64,000 bases of DNA from Microbispora catharanthi (GCF_006334915.2 NZ_VDMA02000018.1:141386-205385), one strand, 5' to 3'. Shown: positions 20,166-29,180, counted from the stretch's first letter. Made by a program: numbers and translations. The notes: a model not told the origin generated them from the sequence alone.

Positions 20166-21083
20166 CTACTGCCGGCCGAAGTCCTGGGTCCAGTACGGGC
20201 CGCCGGCGGCGACGTACCCGACCCCGATGTCGGTGTAGTTGCAGTTGAGGATGTTCTGCCGGTGTCCGGGGCTGTTCATCCAGCCCTGGACCACCGCCTG
20301 CGCGGTGCCGTAGCCCTTGGCGATGTTCTCCGCCGCCGCACGCCAGGTGTATCCGGTGGCCGTGATGCGGTCGGAGAAGGAACGGCCGTCCTTCGAGGTG
20401 TGGTCGAAGTAGTTCTTGGCGGACATGTCGGCCGAGTGGGCGTACGCGGCGGAGCGCAGGCGCGCGTCGTGCTTCAGCGGGCCGCAGCCCGCCTTCGCCC
20501 GCTCGACGTTGGTGAGGCGCACGACCTCGTTCTCGATGGCGGTGCCCACGGCCGAGCCACTCGTGGGAGAGGCGCTGGGAGCGGTGGAGGCGGGGGCGCT
20601 CGCGGAGGGACTCGCGGCCGTGCTCGGGACGGTGCTCGGGACCGCGGAGGGGCTGGTGGTGGGGATGGCGGTGGGGCTTGGGGAAGAGGTGGCCGTGGGA
20701 ATGGGGGTGGGGACGTCACAGTCGAGGCGCACCGGCCTCGACCGCGACACGTGGCCGCGGTAGTCGGTGACGACGCTGTAGTACGCACCGTCCGCGCAGG
20801 TCAGCGCGACGACGATGCGCGCGTTCCTGACCACCTTGGAGCCGCTCTTGACCACGCGGTCGGGGCCCGGCCTGTTGTTCACGATCCGGACCCGGAAACG
20901 GGCGTTGTCGATGCAACCGGCCCGCGAGCCCGCCGCGCGGATCTTGCCGTCCACGCTGACGTAGGGCTTCGCGGCGGCGACCCGGCAGCCCGCGTGCTGG
21001 GCCTCGGCCTGAGCGGGGCCGGCCGCCATGCCGACGGCCGTGACGCTCCCGAGGCACAGGACCGCTCCGAGCGCTCTATTCAC
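20166..21083 (-). CDS. Secreted CAP/SCP-domain protein
   Basis: A 305-residue exported protein with a signal peptide ending near AQA. A Cys-containing N-terminal module (about 30-125) is followed by a low-complexity Ser/Thr/Pro/Ala linker and a C-terminal CAP domain of the YkwD type (about 180-305: LTNVERAKAGCGPL, HSADMSAKNYFDHTSKDG, AENIAKGY, WMNSPGHRQNIL). CAP proteins are extracellular, and their bacterial function is poorly known. I chose GTG 21083 because GGAGG is seven bases upstream; the ATG six bases earlier abuts the Shine-Dalgarno sequence. Confidence 0.88.
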   Translation of the reverse strand: MNRALGAVLCLGSVTAVGMAAGPAQAEAQHAGCRVAAAKPYVSVDGKIRAAGSRAGCIDNARFRVRIVNNRPGPDRVVKSGSKVVRNARIVVALTCADGAYYSVVTDYRGHVSRSRPVRLDCDVPTPIPTATSSPSPTAIPTTSPSAVPSTVPSTAASPSASAPASTAPSASPTSGSAVGTAIENEVVRLTNVERAKAGCGPLKHDARLRSAAYAHSADMSAKNYFDHTSKDGRSFSDRITATGYTWRAAAENIAKGYGTAQAVVQGWMNSPGHRQNILNCNYTDIGVGYVAAGGPYWTQDFGRQ

Positions 21084-21254
21084 GATCATTCCTCCAGTGG
21101 GGGTTAGACGCTGGGGAAGTCGTCATTATGGTCGGCTACAGACCGACATGTGGTGATAAATCGGTCCAATCCCTAAAGTATCTACCTTCTCTTAAACTTC
21201 CTTTATCCTGCATACGGCCTGAGATGTCCGATAATTCCCAGGTCAGCGGCATGA

Positions 21255-21893
21255 TCAGCGAGGGGACCGCCTTGAGGGGCGCTTAAGGTCGCGGTCGGCC
21301 TCCCGCGCCACGCGTTCCAGCTCCTCGCGGTAGCTCTCCCACCACGCCAGATCGCCGGCCGTCACGACGTCGTCGCCGTCCCGGTACCCGGCGCCGCCGT
21401 CGATCGACTCGCGCACGATGTCGGCGTGGCCGGCGTGCCGGTGGGTTTCGGCGATCATGTGGACGAGCACGCGGTGCAGGGTCGCCTGCCGGTGCTCCTC
21501 GGGCCACCACACGATGTGGGCGGCCGATTCCAACGGCAGCGCCGCGATCGTGGCGTCCGCGTGTCCCCAGGCACGCCGGTACACCCCGATGACGTACTCC
21601 CTGGACTCCTCGGCGGTGGCCCACATGTCCGTGTTCCTGGCGAAGGCGGCGGGCCCGAGATCGGGACGGAACCAGGGCACGGGCTCGTCGAAGTGACGGC
21701 CGAACACGAACCCCAGATACAGCAGCTCGACGCCGGCCAGATGCTTGACCAGCCCCAGCAGGTTGGTGCCCGTCGGCGTCAACGGGCGGCGGACGTCGTA
21801 TTCCGAGAGCCCGTCCAGCTTCCACAGCAGGGCGTCGCGGGCATCCTGCAGATAGCGGCGCAGGTCGGCCTTCAGATCCGCCTCGGTGAGCAT
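21255..21893 (-). CDS. DinB/DUF664 family protein
   Basis: A 212-residue four-helix-bundle protein of the DinB superfamily (DUF664). The family's metal-binding His positions can be followed in LVKHLAGVELLYLG and in HMIAETHRHAGHADIVRE. Related proteins are thiol-dependent (mycothiol or bacillithiol) transferases or hydrolases, but the substrate here is unknown. ATG 21893 has AGGAGA seven bases upstream. It is divergent from the ECF sigma gene, sharing an 88-base gap. Confidence 0.85.
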   Translation of the reverse strand: MLTEADLKADLRRYLQDARDALLWKLDGLSEYDVRRPLTPTGTNLLGLVKHLAGVELLYLGFVFGRHFDEPVPWFRPDLGPAAFARNTDMWATAEESREYVIGVYRRAWGHADATIAALPLESAAHIVWWPEEHRQATLHRVLVHMIAETHRHAGHADIVRESIDGGAGYRDGDDVVTAGDLAWWESYREELERVAREADRDLKRPSRRSPR

Positions 21894-21981
21894 GGCGTGT
21901 CTCCTGTTCGGGAGGAACGGTCGGGAGCCGGTCGTGCTCCCCGGGAGGGAAGACTCCCGATGTGAGGCAGAATCGTCGCTC

Positions 21982-23031
21982 GTGGGCGAGGTTTTTTCCC
22001 CGACGGCCGCCGACGGCGACCTGGCGCGGGCGCGAGACGGGGACGAGGCCGCGTTCACCAGGCTGGTCCGGCCGCTGCGCCCGGAGCTGCACGCCCACTG
22101 CTACCGCATGCTCGGCTCGGTCCACGACGCCGACGACGCCCTTCAGGACGCCCTGCTGCGGGCCTGGCGGGGCCTCGTCCGCTTCGAGGGCCGCTCCTCG
22201 CTGCGCTCGTGGCTGTACGCCGTGACCACCCGCGCCTGCCTCGACCTCGCGGAGAGCCGGGGCAGGCGGGCGCTGCCCATGGACCTGGGCCCGTCGAGCG
22301 AGCGCGCGGTCGTGGACGGGCAGGGTCCGCTCGGCGACGTCGCCTGGCTGGGCCCCTATCCCGACGCCGGCCTCACGGACGGCCCGGCGGGGCGCTACGA
22401 GCGGCGCGAGGCCGTGGAGCTCGCCTTCGTCGCCGCTCTGCAGCACCTGCCCGGCAACCAGCGTGCGGCGCTGCTGCTCTTCGAGGTGCTCGGCTTCTCC
22501 GCCGCCGAGATCGCCGCGATGATGAAGACCTCGGCCGCCTCCGTGAACTCGGCTCTGGCGCGGGCCCGCAGGATCCTCGCGGAGAAGGCGCCCTCCCTCG
22601 ACCGGCACCGGGCGCCGCGCGTCATCGGCGACCCCCGGGTGCGGGAGATCGCCGTCGGATTCGCGTCCGCCCTCGAACGCGGGGACGCCGACGCCCTGAT
22701 CGCGCTGCTCACCGACGATGTCACCTGGTCGATGCCCCCGCTGCCGCACTGGTATCGGGGCATCGCGGCGGTCGCCGACTTCGCCGTGCGAGTGCCGCTC
22801 ACCCGCTGCCCGAGCTGGCGGTATGTCCTGACCGGCGCGAACGGCCAGCCGGCCGTGGCCTTCTACGTCGGCGAGGGCGCCGCCCGCCCGCACACCGCCT
22901 GGTCGATCACCGTGCTGACCCTGCGGGACGAGCGCATCTGCGAGATCACCTCATTCCTCGGCGCGGAGCACTTCGCCGGGTTCGGGCTGCCCGCCGTCCT
23001 GCCCGTCGCTCCCGGGGGCGGCGCCCGCTGA
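21982..23031 (+). CDS. ECF sigma factor with C-terminal SnoaL-like domain
   Basis: A 349-residue sigma factor. Region 2 (about 20-85: CYRMLGSVHDADDALQDALL) and region 4 (about 150-205: LPGNQRAALLLFEVLGFSAA, then EIAAMMKTSAASVNSALARA) are clear. The rest (about 215-345) is a SnoaL/NTF2-like domain, as in the SigG/SigJ-type ECF groups where this domain replaces an anti-sigma factor. Conserved linkers such as WSMPPLPHWYRG support this. GTG 21982 is the likely start, without a clear Shine-Dalgarno sequence. Its 3' end overlaps the convergent transporter gene by 81 bases. Confidence 0.88.
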   Translation: MGEVFSPTAADGDLARARDGDEAAFTRLVRPLRPELHAHCYRMLGSVHDADDALQDALLRAWRGLVRFEGRSSLRSWLYAVTTRACLDLAESRGRRALPMDLGPSSERAVVDGQGPLGDVAWLGPYPDAGLTDGPAGRYERREAVELAFVAALQHLPGNQRAALLLFEVLGFSAAEIAAMMKTSAASVNSALARARRILAEKAPSLDRHRAPRVIGDPRVREIAVGFASALERGDADALIALLTDDVTWSMPPLPHWYRGIAAVADFAVRVPLTRCPSWRYVLTGANGQPAVAFYVGEGAARPHTAWSITVLTLRDERICEITSFLGAEHFAGFGLPAVLPVAPGGGAR

Positions 23032-24384
23032 GGCCGTGCTCCCGGACGCGACGGCGGCGAGGCGGTCGGCGGTCAGGTCGTACCTGAGGGTCATCAGCAC
23101 GCCCGCGAACGTGATCAGGGCGGGCACCACGGTCACGCCGATCACCACGGCGAGGTGGGCGCTGTCCGGCTGGGTCACCGGATGCTCGGGATCGGAGGAG
23201 ACGAAGCCTCCCACGCTCAGCACCCATCCGTACGCGGTCGCCCCGAGCGCCGCCACCGCGTTCTCCACCGCGGTCCACAGGCCCGTGAAGATTCCGCCTC
23301 TGCGCTCACCGCTCACCGCTCCGTCGTACGCGATGACGTCGGCGAGCATGGAGAACTGCAGCAGTTGCAGGCCCGCGTAGCCGACGCCGACGATCATCAC
23401 GCACAGGTGCGCGTACAGCTCGCCGAGCGCGGGCGTCGCGAGGATCAGCAGCGCGCCGGCCGTGAACAGCGCGCCGGACAGGATCATCGCGCCGCGCTTG
23501 TCGAGCTTGCGGGCCAGCCACACCCACAACGGCATCGTGACCAGCATCGGCCCCACGAGCGCCGCGAAGAGCGTCGTGGTGGCGGAGGTGTCGTCGAGCG
23601 CGTAGGCGGCGAAGTAGGGCGCCCCGGCGAGCATCACGCCGGCTCCGAGCGTCTGCGCGGAGCTGAGCCCGAGCAGCCACAGGAACTGCTTGCTCGTGCG
23701 GGCGGCGGCGAGCTGCTCCCGCAGCGTCCCCTCGGACCTCTGCGGCCCCGTGAAGGGCGCGCGGGCGGTGCCGAAGAACGAGCCCAGCATCGCGACGAGC
23801 AGGATCACGCCGAAGGCGACGCCCATGGTGCGATACCCGTCGGCCGTCTCGCCGGCGATCATCGGGGCGAGGATGCCGCTCATCGCGATCCCGATCGCGA
23901 TGAGGACCATGCGCCACTGAAGCAGCGAGGTCCGCTCGTGGTAGTCCGTGGTCATCTCCGCGGGCATCGCCTTGTACGGCACCTCGTAGAGGGCGTATCC
24001 GGTCGCGGCGGCCAGGAAGGTGACTCCCACGTACAGGGCGGCGGGTACGCCGGTGAGCGGCGGCCCGGCGAACATGAGGCCGAACGACACCGGCAGCACG
24101 AGGGCCCCGGCGAGCAGCCAGGGCCGGCGCGGTCCCCAGCGTGAGACCGTGCGGTCCGACCAGCGGCCGACCAGAGTGTTGGCGACCAGGTCCCAGGCCT
24201 TGGGCAGGAAGAGCACGACGCCCGCGAACGCGGCCGGCACGGCGAGCACGTTCGTCATGTAGAAGAGCAGCAGCAGCCCGGGGATCGTGGAGAAGTTGGC
24301 CGTGCAGAACGAGCCGACGGCGTACCCGAGGCGAACCCCGAGGGAGACCTTCGACGGGGAGGGCGTCGCCGCCGTGGAGACCAT
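22951..24384 (-). CDS. GPH/MFS_2 family transporter
   Basis: A 477-residue protein with about 12 hydrophobic segments, of the glycoside-pentoside-hexuronide:cation symporter type. The loop motif LVGRWSDRTVSRWGPRRPWL and MPAEMTTDYHERTSL are family hallmarks. A sugar or sugar-like substrate is likely but not specified. ATG 24384 is preferred over a TTG at 24405; neither has a good Shine-Dalgarno sequence. The last 81 bases lie antisense to the sigma gene, so the two transcripts are convergent and overlapping. Confidence 0.86.
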   Translation of the reverse strand: MVSTAATPSPSKVSLGVRLGYAVGSFCTANFSTIPGLLLLFYMTNVLAVPAAFAGVVLFLPKAWDLVANTLVGRWSDRTVSRWGPRRPWLLAGALVLPVSFGLMFAGPPLTGVPAALYVGVTFLAAATGYALYEVPYKAMPAEMTTDYHERTSLLQWRMVLIAIGIAMSGILAPMIAGETADGYRTMGVAFGVILLVAMLGSFFGTARAPFTGPQRSEGTLREQLAAARTSKQFLWLLGLSSAQTLGAGVMLAGAPYFAAYALDDTSATTTLFAALVGPMLVTMPLWVWLARKLDKRGAMILSGALFTAGALLILATPALGELYAHLCVMIVGVGYAGLQLLQFSMLADVIAYDGAVSGERRGGIFTGLWTAVENAVAALGATAYGWVLSVGGFVSSDPEHPVTQPDSAHLAVVIGVTVVPALITFAGVLMTLRYDLTADRLAAVASGSTASAGAAPGSDGQDGGQPEPGEVLRAEE

Positions 24385-24523
24385 GGCGACATTCAAGCCG
24401 AGCAAGCGACCGTTCGGAAGGACTCTCCGGCAACGGTTCGGCGGCTGCCCGATGTCTTGTCGATCTCCGTCTCGCCGATCTCCGCCGGACGGTGCCGGCG
24501 GAGATCGGCGACGGGGTTCCGGC

Positions 24524-25426
24524 TCAGTCGCGCACGTCGGGGCAGACGACGTGCGCGCCGATCTCGATCAGGCGGCGTTCGGTGTGCGCGTCGGCGACCC
24601 GGGCCATGAGCACCGGGGCCTCGCTGGCCGCCAGCTGCGGCAGCCGGGCGCGCACCCGCCGGTGCAGTTCCTTCACGATGTCGTCGGCGGCGAGGATGTG
24701 CACCTTGACGTGCAGCATGATCCCCCACAACCCGGCTGCCGTGCGCGCCTCGGAGATCCAGACGTGGTGGACGTAGGGATACTCCGGCAGCAGTTCGGCG
24801 ACCGCCACCCGCAGCGCCGGCAGGATCGGATGGCGCGTCCTGCGGTAGCCGGGGTCCACGACCTGCATGGCCCCCGACAGGTGCTGGCGGGGGGCGGGGA
24901 TCCACTGCGACGGAAGTGGGGAGGGCGCCGCCGCGACCGGGGCGGGCGCGGGCGGGGCGGGCGTGGGCGGCGGGGGAGCCTGCCGCGTGGCCTGCGCGCG
25001 GGTCACGGTCGCCATCGCGCCCGTCGCGTACGCGGTCGGGGCGGCCGAGCCCAGGGCCGACAGTGCGGGAGCGGGACCGGTGCGGGTCTCCTCCAGGTAG
25101 CGCCGGAGGTCGTCGATCGGCACGGCGGCGGCAGCGGGGCCGGCCGCGTCGATCACGATCTCGCGCACGCCTGTGACGCGCTGGATGTCGAGCATGGTGT
25201 CGACGTCGCACGCCGACAGCGAGTGGCTGCCACGGTGCCGGGCGTAGGTCGCCGGTCCCGTGTAGCCCAGCAGAACGCGTTCGCCGTTCTGCGTCGTGCC
25301 GAGCACCACGGAGCGGTCGGGGCGGACCGCCACCAGGATGCCCCACTCCGCGAGAGCCGCCAGGAGTTGCCGGGGGCTGCCATGCCGCGCGAGAACGTCG
25401 CCCAGGGAGGGGTTCCCGATGCTCAT
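24524..25426 (-). CDS. SseB-like protein with Pro-rich linker
   Basis: A 300-residue cytoplasmic protein. The N-terminal half (GSPRQLLAALAEWGILVAVR, then LLGYTGPATYARH) resembles the SseB domain. The C-terminal half (ALRVAVAELLPEYPYVHHVW, then GIMLHVKV) resembles the SseB C-terminal domain. They are joined by a Pro/Ala-rich linker at about residues 125-165. SseB was named for altered serine sensitivity in E. coli; the biochemical role is unknown. The neighbour upstream is divergent serA, which is suggestive but may be chance. ATG 25426 is the first start that keeps only conserved sequence. Confidence 0.6.
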   Translation of the reverse strand: MSIGNPSLGDVLARHGSPRQLLAALAEWGILVAVRPDRSVVLGTTQNGERVLLGYTGPATYARHRGSHSLSACDVDTMLDIQRVTGVREIVIDAAGPAAAAVPIDDLRRYLEETRTGPAPALSALGSAAPTAYATGAMATVTRAQATRQAPPPPTPAPPAPAPVAAAPSPLPSQWIPAPRQHLSGAMQVVDPGYRRTRHPILPALRVAVAELLPEYPYVHHVWISEARTAAGLWGIMLHVKVHILAADDIVKELHRRVRARLPQLAASEAPVLMARVADAHTERRLIEIGAHVVCPDVRD

Positions 25427-25787
25427 AGCCTGAACGATAGGGACTGGACCATGGCGAATCAGGCTAATCCCCAGATTAGGTGCGATCAATACCGAGATGG
25501 GTGGCAGTCCGTATGGATCAGGCGTAGATGGGGTACATCGACCGGCTGTGCCTGTATGTGAGTGAGTCTCATGGACCCCCCGGTCCCATCGGAACCTTCC
25601 GGACGACCGGGCCGCGGGGGCGGCGCCGAAGCCGCGCCGATCGAGAATCTGAGACCGGGTCGTCGTGCCGCCGCGACACCGCCGAGACCTTGGGTGTCTC
25701 GTATGCCGGGCGCTCGTGAGAGCTTTCACAAGGCCCCGATAGACTCACGTCGTCCGCGCTGTCGCACTTCACGAAGGACTCAACCCA
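25427..25787. other. Intergenic region between the SseB-like gene and serA
   Basis: A 361-base divergent spacer without a supported gene. It holds a small inverted repeat CTAAT-N6-ATTAG at 25464-25479 near the SseB-like start, and a -10-like TAGACT at 25740-25745, 43 bases before serA. No leader peptide or terminator is apparent. Confidence 0.6.
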
Positions 25788-27377
25788 GTGAACAAGCCCG
25801 TCGTACTTGTCGCAGAAGAGCTCTCAGAAGCGGGTCTCGCCGTGCTCGGCGCGGATTTCGAGGTCCGGCACACCGACGGCGCCGACCGGTCGCAGCTGCT
25901 GCCCGCCCTCGCCGACGTGGACGCCCTGATCGTACGCAGCGCCACCCAGGTGGACGCGGAGGCCATCGCGGCGGCGCACAAGCTGCGCGTCGTCGCCCGC
26001 GCCGGTGTGGGCCTGGACAACGTCGACGTCGAGGCCGCGACCAAGGCCGGCGTCATGGTCGTGAACGCCCCGACCTCCAACATCACCAGCGCCGCCGAGC
26101 ACACGGTCGCGCTGATCCTCGCCAGCGCCCGCAACGTCGCCCAGGCGCACTCGGCGCTCAAGGACGGCGAGTGGAAGCGCTCGAAGTACACCGGCGTCGA
26201 GCTCGACGAGAAGGTCATCGGCATCCTCGGCCTCGGCAAGATCGGCCAGCTCGTCGCGCAGCGCCTGCAGCCGTTCGGCGTCGAGATCATCGCGTACGAC
26301 CCCTACCTGCAGCCGGCCCGCGCGGCGGCGATGGGCGTGCGGCTGGCGTCGCTGGAGGAGGTGCTCCAGCAGGCCGACTTCATCACGGTCCATCTGCCGA
26401 AGTCGAAGGAGACCATCGGCCTCATCGGCGACCGCGAGCTGCACATGGTCAAGCCGAGCGTCCGGCTGATCAACGTCGCCCGTGGCGGGATCATCGACGA
26501 GAACGCCCTCTACTCCGCCCTCAAGGAGGGCCGCGTCGCGGGCGCGGGCATCGACGTGTTCTCCAAGGAGCCCTGCACCGACAGCCCGCTGTTCGAGTTC
26601 GACCAGGTCGTGGTGACCCCGCACCTCGGCGCCTCCACCCACGAGGCCCAGGAGAAGGCCGGCACGCAGGTCGCCCGCAGCGTCAAGCTGGCGCTCGCCG
26701 GCGAGTTCGTGCCCGACGCGGTGAACGTCCAGGGCGGCGCGGTCGCCGAGGACGTCAAGCCGGGCCTGCCGCTCACCGAGAAGCTGGGCCGCATCTTCAC
26801 CGCGCTCGCGGGCGAGGTGGCCACCCGCCTGGACGTCGAGGTCCGCGGCGAGATCTCCGCCCAGGACGTCCGGGTCCTGGAGCTGGCCGCCCTCAAGGGC
26901 GTCTTCACCGGAGTCGTCGAGGACGCGGTGACCTACGTCAACGCGCCGCTGCTGGCCAAGGACCGCGGTGTCGTGGTCGAGCTGGTCACCAGCGCGGAGA
27001 GCCCCGACTGGCGCAACGTCATCACGGTGCGCGGCGTGCTCGCCGACGGCCGCACGGTCTCGGTCTCCGGCACCCTGTCCGGCCCCCGGCAGATCACCAA
27101 GATCGTCGAGGTCAACGGCTTCGCGATGGAGATCGAGCCGACCGAGCACCTGGCGTTCTTCACCTACGCCGACCGCCCGGGCATCGTCGGCATCGTCGGC
27201 CGCCTGCTCGGCGAGCACAGCGTGAACATCGCCTCCATGCAGGTCTCCCGGGACGTGAAGGGCGGCAAGGCGCTCATCGCGCTGACGGTCGACACGGCGA
27301 TCCCGTCCGAGGTCGTCGAGCAGATCGCGGGGGAGATCGGCGCCGACAGCGGCCGTACGGTCGACCTGGAGGACTGA
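25788..27377 (+). CDS. serA: D-3-phosphoglycerate dehydrogenase
   Basis: First enzyme of serine synthesis: oxidises 3-phosphoglycerate with NAD+. At 529 residues it is the long form found in Mycobacterium. It has the substrate domain and nucleotide-binding domain (GILGLGKIGQLVAQRL, about 147-162; catalytic RGGIIDE and PHLGASTHEAQ), then the intervening ASB domain (about 320-450), then a C-terminal ACT domain (RPGIVGIVGRLLGEHSVNIA) that senses serine. GTG 25788 has GAAGGA ten bases upstream. Confidence 0.96.
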   Translation: MNKPVVLVAEELSEAGLAVLGADFEVRHTDGADRSQLLPALADVDALIVRSATQVDAEAIAAAHKLRVVARAGVGLDNVDVEAATKAGVMVVNAPTSNITSAAEHTVALILASARNVAQAHSALKDGEWKRSKYTGVELDEKVIGILGLGKIGQLVAQRLQPFGVEIIAYDPYLQPARAAAMGVRLASLEEVLQQADFITVHLPKSKETIGLIGDRELHMVKPSVRLINVARGGIIDENALYSALKEGRVAGAGIDVFSKEPCTDSPLFEFDQVVVTPHLGASTHEAQEKAGTQVARSVKLALAGEFVPDAVNVQGGAVAEDVKPGLPLTEKLGRIFTALAGEVATRLDVEVRGEISAQDVRVLELAALKGVFTGVVEDAVTYVNAPLLAKDRGVVVELVTSAESPDWRNVITVRGVLADGRTVSVSGTLSGPRQITKIVEVNGFAMEIEPTEHLAFFTYADRPGIVGIVGRLLGEHSVNIASMQVSRDVKGGKALIALTVDTAIPSEVVEQIAGEIGADSGRTVDLED

Positions 27378-27399
27378 CGCCCCGGCATCAGCTCATCGG

Positions 27400-27437
27400 A
27401 CGGCCCGGCGCCCCGCGCGCCGGGCCGTTCGCGTTTT
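27400..27437 (+). terminator. Intrinsic terminator after serA
   Basis: A 10-bp perfect stem, CGGCCCGGCG (27401-27410) with CGCCGGGCCG (27418-27427), extended by an A-T pair and followed by GCGTTTTT. Confidence 0.8.
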
Positions 27438-27484
27438 TCCGCCCGGTGCCGTCCACCCCGCGGTTTCCCGTCCCGTGGACCCTG

Positions 27485-27499
27485 TCTCATGAAGTGAGA
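27485..27499. promoter_or_regulatory. TCTC-N7-GAGA site downstream of serA
   Basis: TCTCATGAAGTGAGA matches the motif found twice between ndgR and leuC and once before the cimA leader. It precedes a hairpin-containing stretch and a 36-codon ORF; no BCAA gene follows directly. Confidence 0.4.
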
Positions 27500-27566
27500 T
27501 ACTAGGTCGTCCTACGAGATTGTGGGGTACTCTTGCGATGACGAGGCGCCCCGCACTTCTACCTGC

Positions 27567-27605
27567 CGCGACGGGGCCTGATCAGGGCAGGCCGGCCCGT
27601 CGCGG
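27567..27605 (+). other. Strong hairpin in the serA-ROK gap
   Basis: GCGACGGG pairs with CCCGTCGC, with an inner GCCTG/CAGGC stem. It lacks a T tract and follows the TCTC-N7-GAGA site by about 70 bases. It could be an RNA leader element for the 36-codon ORF; no known family is recognised. Boundaries are approximate. Confidence 0.4.
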
Positions 27606-27730
27606 AGCGCCGCGCCGCCGGCCTTCGGCTCGCCAGTGACGCGTGACCCGCGTTCCATCGGCGGCCGACGTTCCGGATCCGCGACAGGCGGATCCGCGCT
27701 CAGCATTCCTCCGTCGAAGAGAGAATCGCC

Positions 27731-27841
27731 ATGTACGAGATGTATCCCTGGGGCCGTTCCGAGGACGCTGAGGACGAGGCGGCCGCGGCCCTGCAGATCG
27801 CGCTCGACCGTCGCGACAACGGGGGCGTACCGCAGCGCTGA
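27731..27841 (+). CDS. 36-residue ORF of unknown function
   Basis: ATG 27731 to TGA 27841 encodes an acidic peptide beginning MYEMYPWGRSEDAEDEAAAA and ending in an Arg-rich tail. A GAAGAGAGA stretch precedes the ATG at about the right distance. The aromatic YPWG opening followed by an acidic stretch looks non-random, and codon use matches real genes, but I do not recognise it. It lies in a 518-base gap between serA and the ROK gene, downstream of the TCTC-N7-GAGA site and a hairpin. Confidence 0.45.
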   Translation: MYEMYPWGRSEDAEDEAAAALQIALDRRDNGGVPQR

Positions 27842-27882
27842 CCTGGCCGGGATCGGCGGGACCGGCCACCCTCCGGATGTGC

Positions 27883-27888
27883 CAATCT
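27883..27888 (+). promoter_or_regulatory. Possible -10 of a leaderless ROK transcript
   Basis: CAATCT lies seven bases before the tandem GTG GTG start of the ROK gene; no Shine-Dalgarno sequence is present. Confidence 0.35.
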
Positions 27889-27895
27889 TGAGTGC

Positions 27896-29104
27896 GTGGT
27901 GAGCATCGGCGGTGGGGCCGCGAACACGACCAGCCTGCTCCGGCTGATCAACCAGCGTGCGGTGTTCACCGAGATCTTCCGCCTCGGCAAGGCCTCGCGC
28001 CCCGAGCTCGCCCAGGTGACCGGACTGTCCAAGCCGACGATCTCGATGGCGCTGGCCGACCTGGAGCGTGCCAGGCTCGTCCGCCCGGTCGGGCTGCGCA
28101 CCGGCGGCACCGGCCGCGCCGCGCTGCTCTACGAGATCAGGCCGGAGGCGGGCTGGGTGCTCGCCGCCGACATCGGCCGCACCACCGTGCGGCTCGCCCT
28201 CGCCGATCTCGTGGGCGACGTCGTCGTCCGCAGGCAGGAGCCTTCGGCGGCGGGGTCGTACGAGGGACTGCTGGAGCAACTGGTGCGGTTGGCGGCCGAG
28301 GTCGTCGCCGAGGCCGGACTGGAGCCCGGTGACGTCACCGTCACCGTGTTCGGCACCCCGGGAATCCACGACAAGGAGGGCGGGGCGCTCCGGCTCGCGC
28401 CGGGCCTGCCCGGCTGGGAACGTCCCGGCGCCGTGGACGCGCTGGCCGGTGTGACGGGCTCGCCCTACACGGTCGAGAACGACGTCGACCTCGCGGCGGT
28501 GGGAGAGGGGGCCTACGGCCTGGGCAAGGAGGTCTCCCACTTCGTCCTCGTGTCCATCGGGACGGGCGTCGGCATGGGCGTGGTCATCGACGGCGGTCTC
28601 TACCGGGGCGCCCGGGGAGCGGCCGGCGAGATCTCCTACCTGCCGGTAAGCGTGCCGGGAGGCGAGGACGGCCCGGGCTTCGACCGAAGGCGCGGCGAGT
28701 TCGAGTCGGTCGCCTCCGCCGACGGCATCGTCGCGGCGGCGGCGCGCCTCGGCATGACGGCGGCCACGGCCGAGGAGGTCGTCGACGCCGCCCGCCGCGG
28801 CGACGCGGTCGCGCGCATGGTGCTGGCCGCCGAGGCGGGCCACGTCGCCCGCGCCCTCGCCGGGGTGATCGCCGTGCTCGATCCCGAGCTGGTCGTGCTC
28901 GGCGGCGGCATCGGCGCACAGGCCGGCGACCTGCTCGCCGGTCCGGTGGCGGAGCGGCTGGAGACGCTGGTGGCCCTCACGCCGCCGCGGATCGAGGTGT
29001 CCACGCTCGGGCCGGACGCAGTGATCCTCGGGGCGCTGGCGGTCGGGCTGTCCACGGCGCGGGACCTCGTCTTCGAGCGTGCCGTCTCGGCGGGACCCGC
29101 CTGA
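27896..29104 (+). CDS. ROK-family transcriptional regulator
   Basis: A 402-residue repressor/sugar-kinase-fold protein. The N-terminal winged helix-turn-helix (about 20-70: SRPELAQVTGLSKPTISMAL) is followed by the ROK domain (about 85-390) with the ATP/sugar motif AADIGRTTVRLAL, VENDVDLAAVGE and VSIGTGVGMGVVIDG. The ROK zinc-site CxCGxxGC motif is not present; the corresponding region (about 250-270) lacks Cys, so it may be non-catalytic or zinc-free. NagC/XylR-type proteins respond to sugars, and its target is unknown. GTG 27899 is an alternative start. Confidence 0.87.
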   Translation: MVSIGGGAANTTSLLRLINQRAVFTEIFRLGKASRPELAQVTGLSKPTISMALADLERARLVRPVGLRTGGTGRAALLYEIRPEAGWVLAADIGRTTVRLALADLVGDVVVRRQEPSAAGSYEGLLEQLVRLAAEVVAEAGLEPGDVTVTVFGTPGIHDKEGGALRLAPGLPGWERPGAVDALAGVTGSPYTVENDVDLAAVGEGAYGLGKEVSHFVLVSIGTGVGMGVVIDGGLYRGARGAAGEISYLPVSVPGGEDGPGFDRRRGEFESVASADGIVAAAARLGMTAATAEEVVDAARRGDAVARMVLAAEAGHVARALAGVIAVLDPELVVLGGGIGAQAGDLLAGPVAERLETLVALTPPRIEVSTLGPDAVILGALAVGLSTARDLVFERAVSAGPA

Positions 29105-29137
29105 CGAGCAGGTACGCCCGGGTAAGGACCGAATGGT

Positions 29138-29156
29138 GAGATCGTGTTTCGATCTC
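29138..29156. promoter_or_regulatory. Inverted repeat upstream of leuB
   Basis: GAGATCG-N5-CGATCTC with perfect seven-base arms, 24 bases before the leuB start. Without a T tract it looks more like an operator than a terminator for the ROK gene. Confidence 0.45.
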
Positions 29157-29180
29157 CGAGACAACCGGTAAGGTACACGC

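Noticed and set aside
25690..25722. Further TCTC...GAGA site before serA
   Set aside because: The half-sites are 18 or more bases apart, not seven, so it does not fit the motif.
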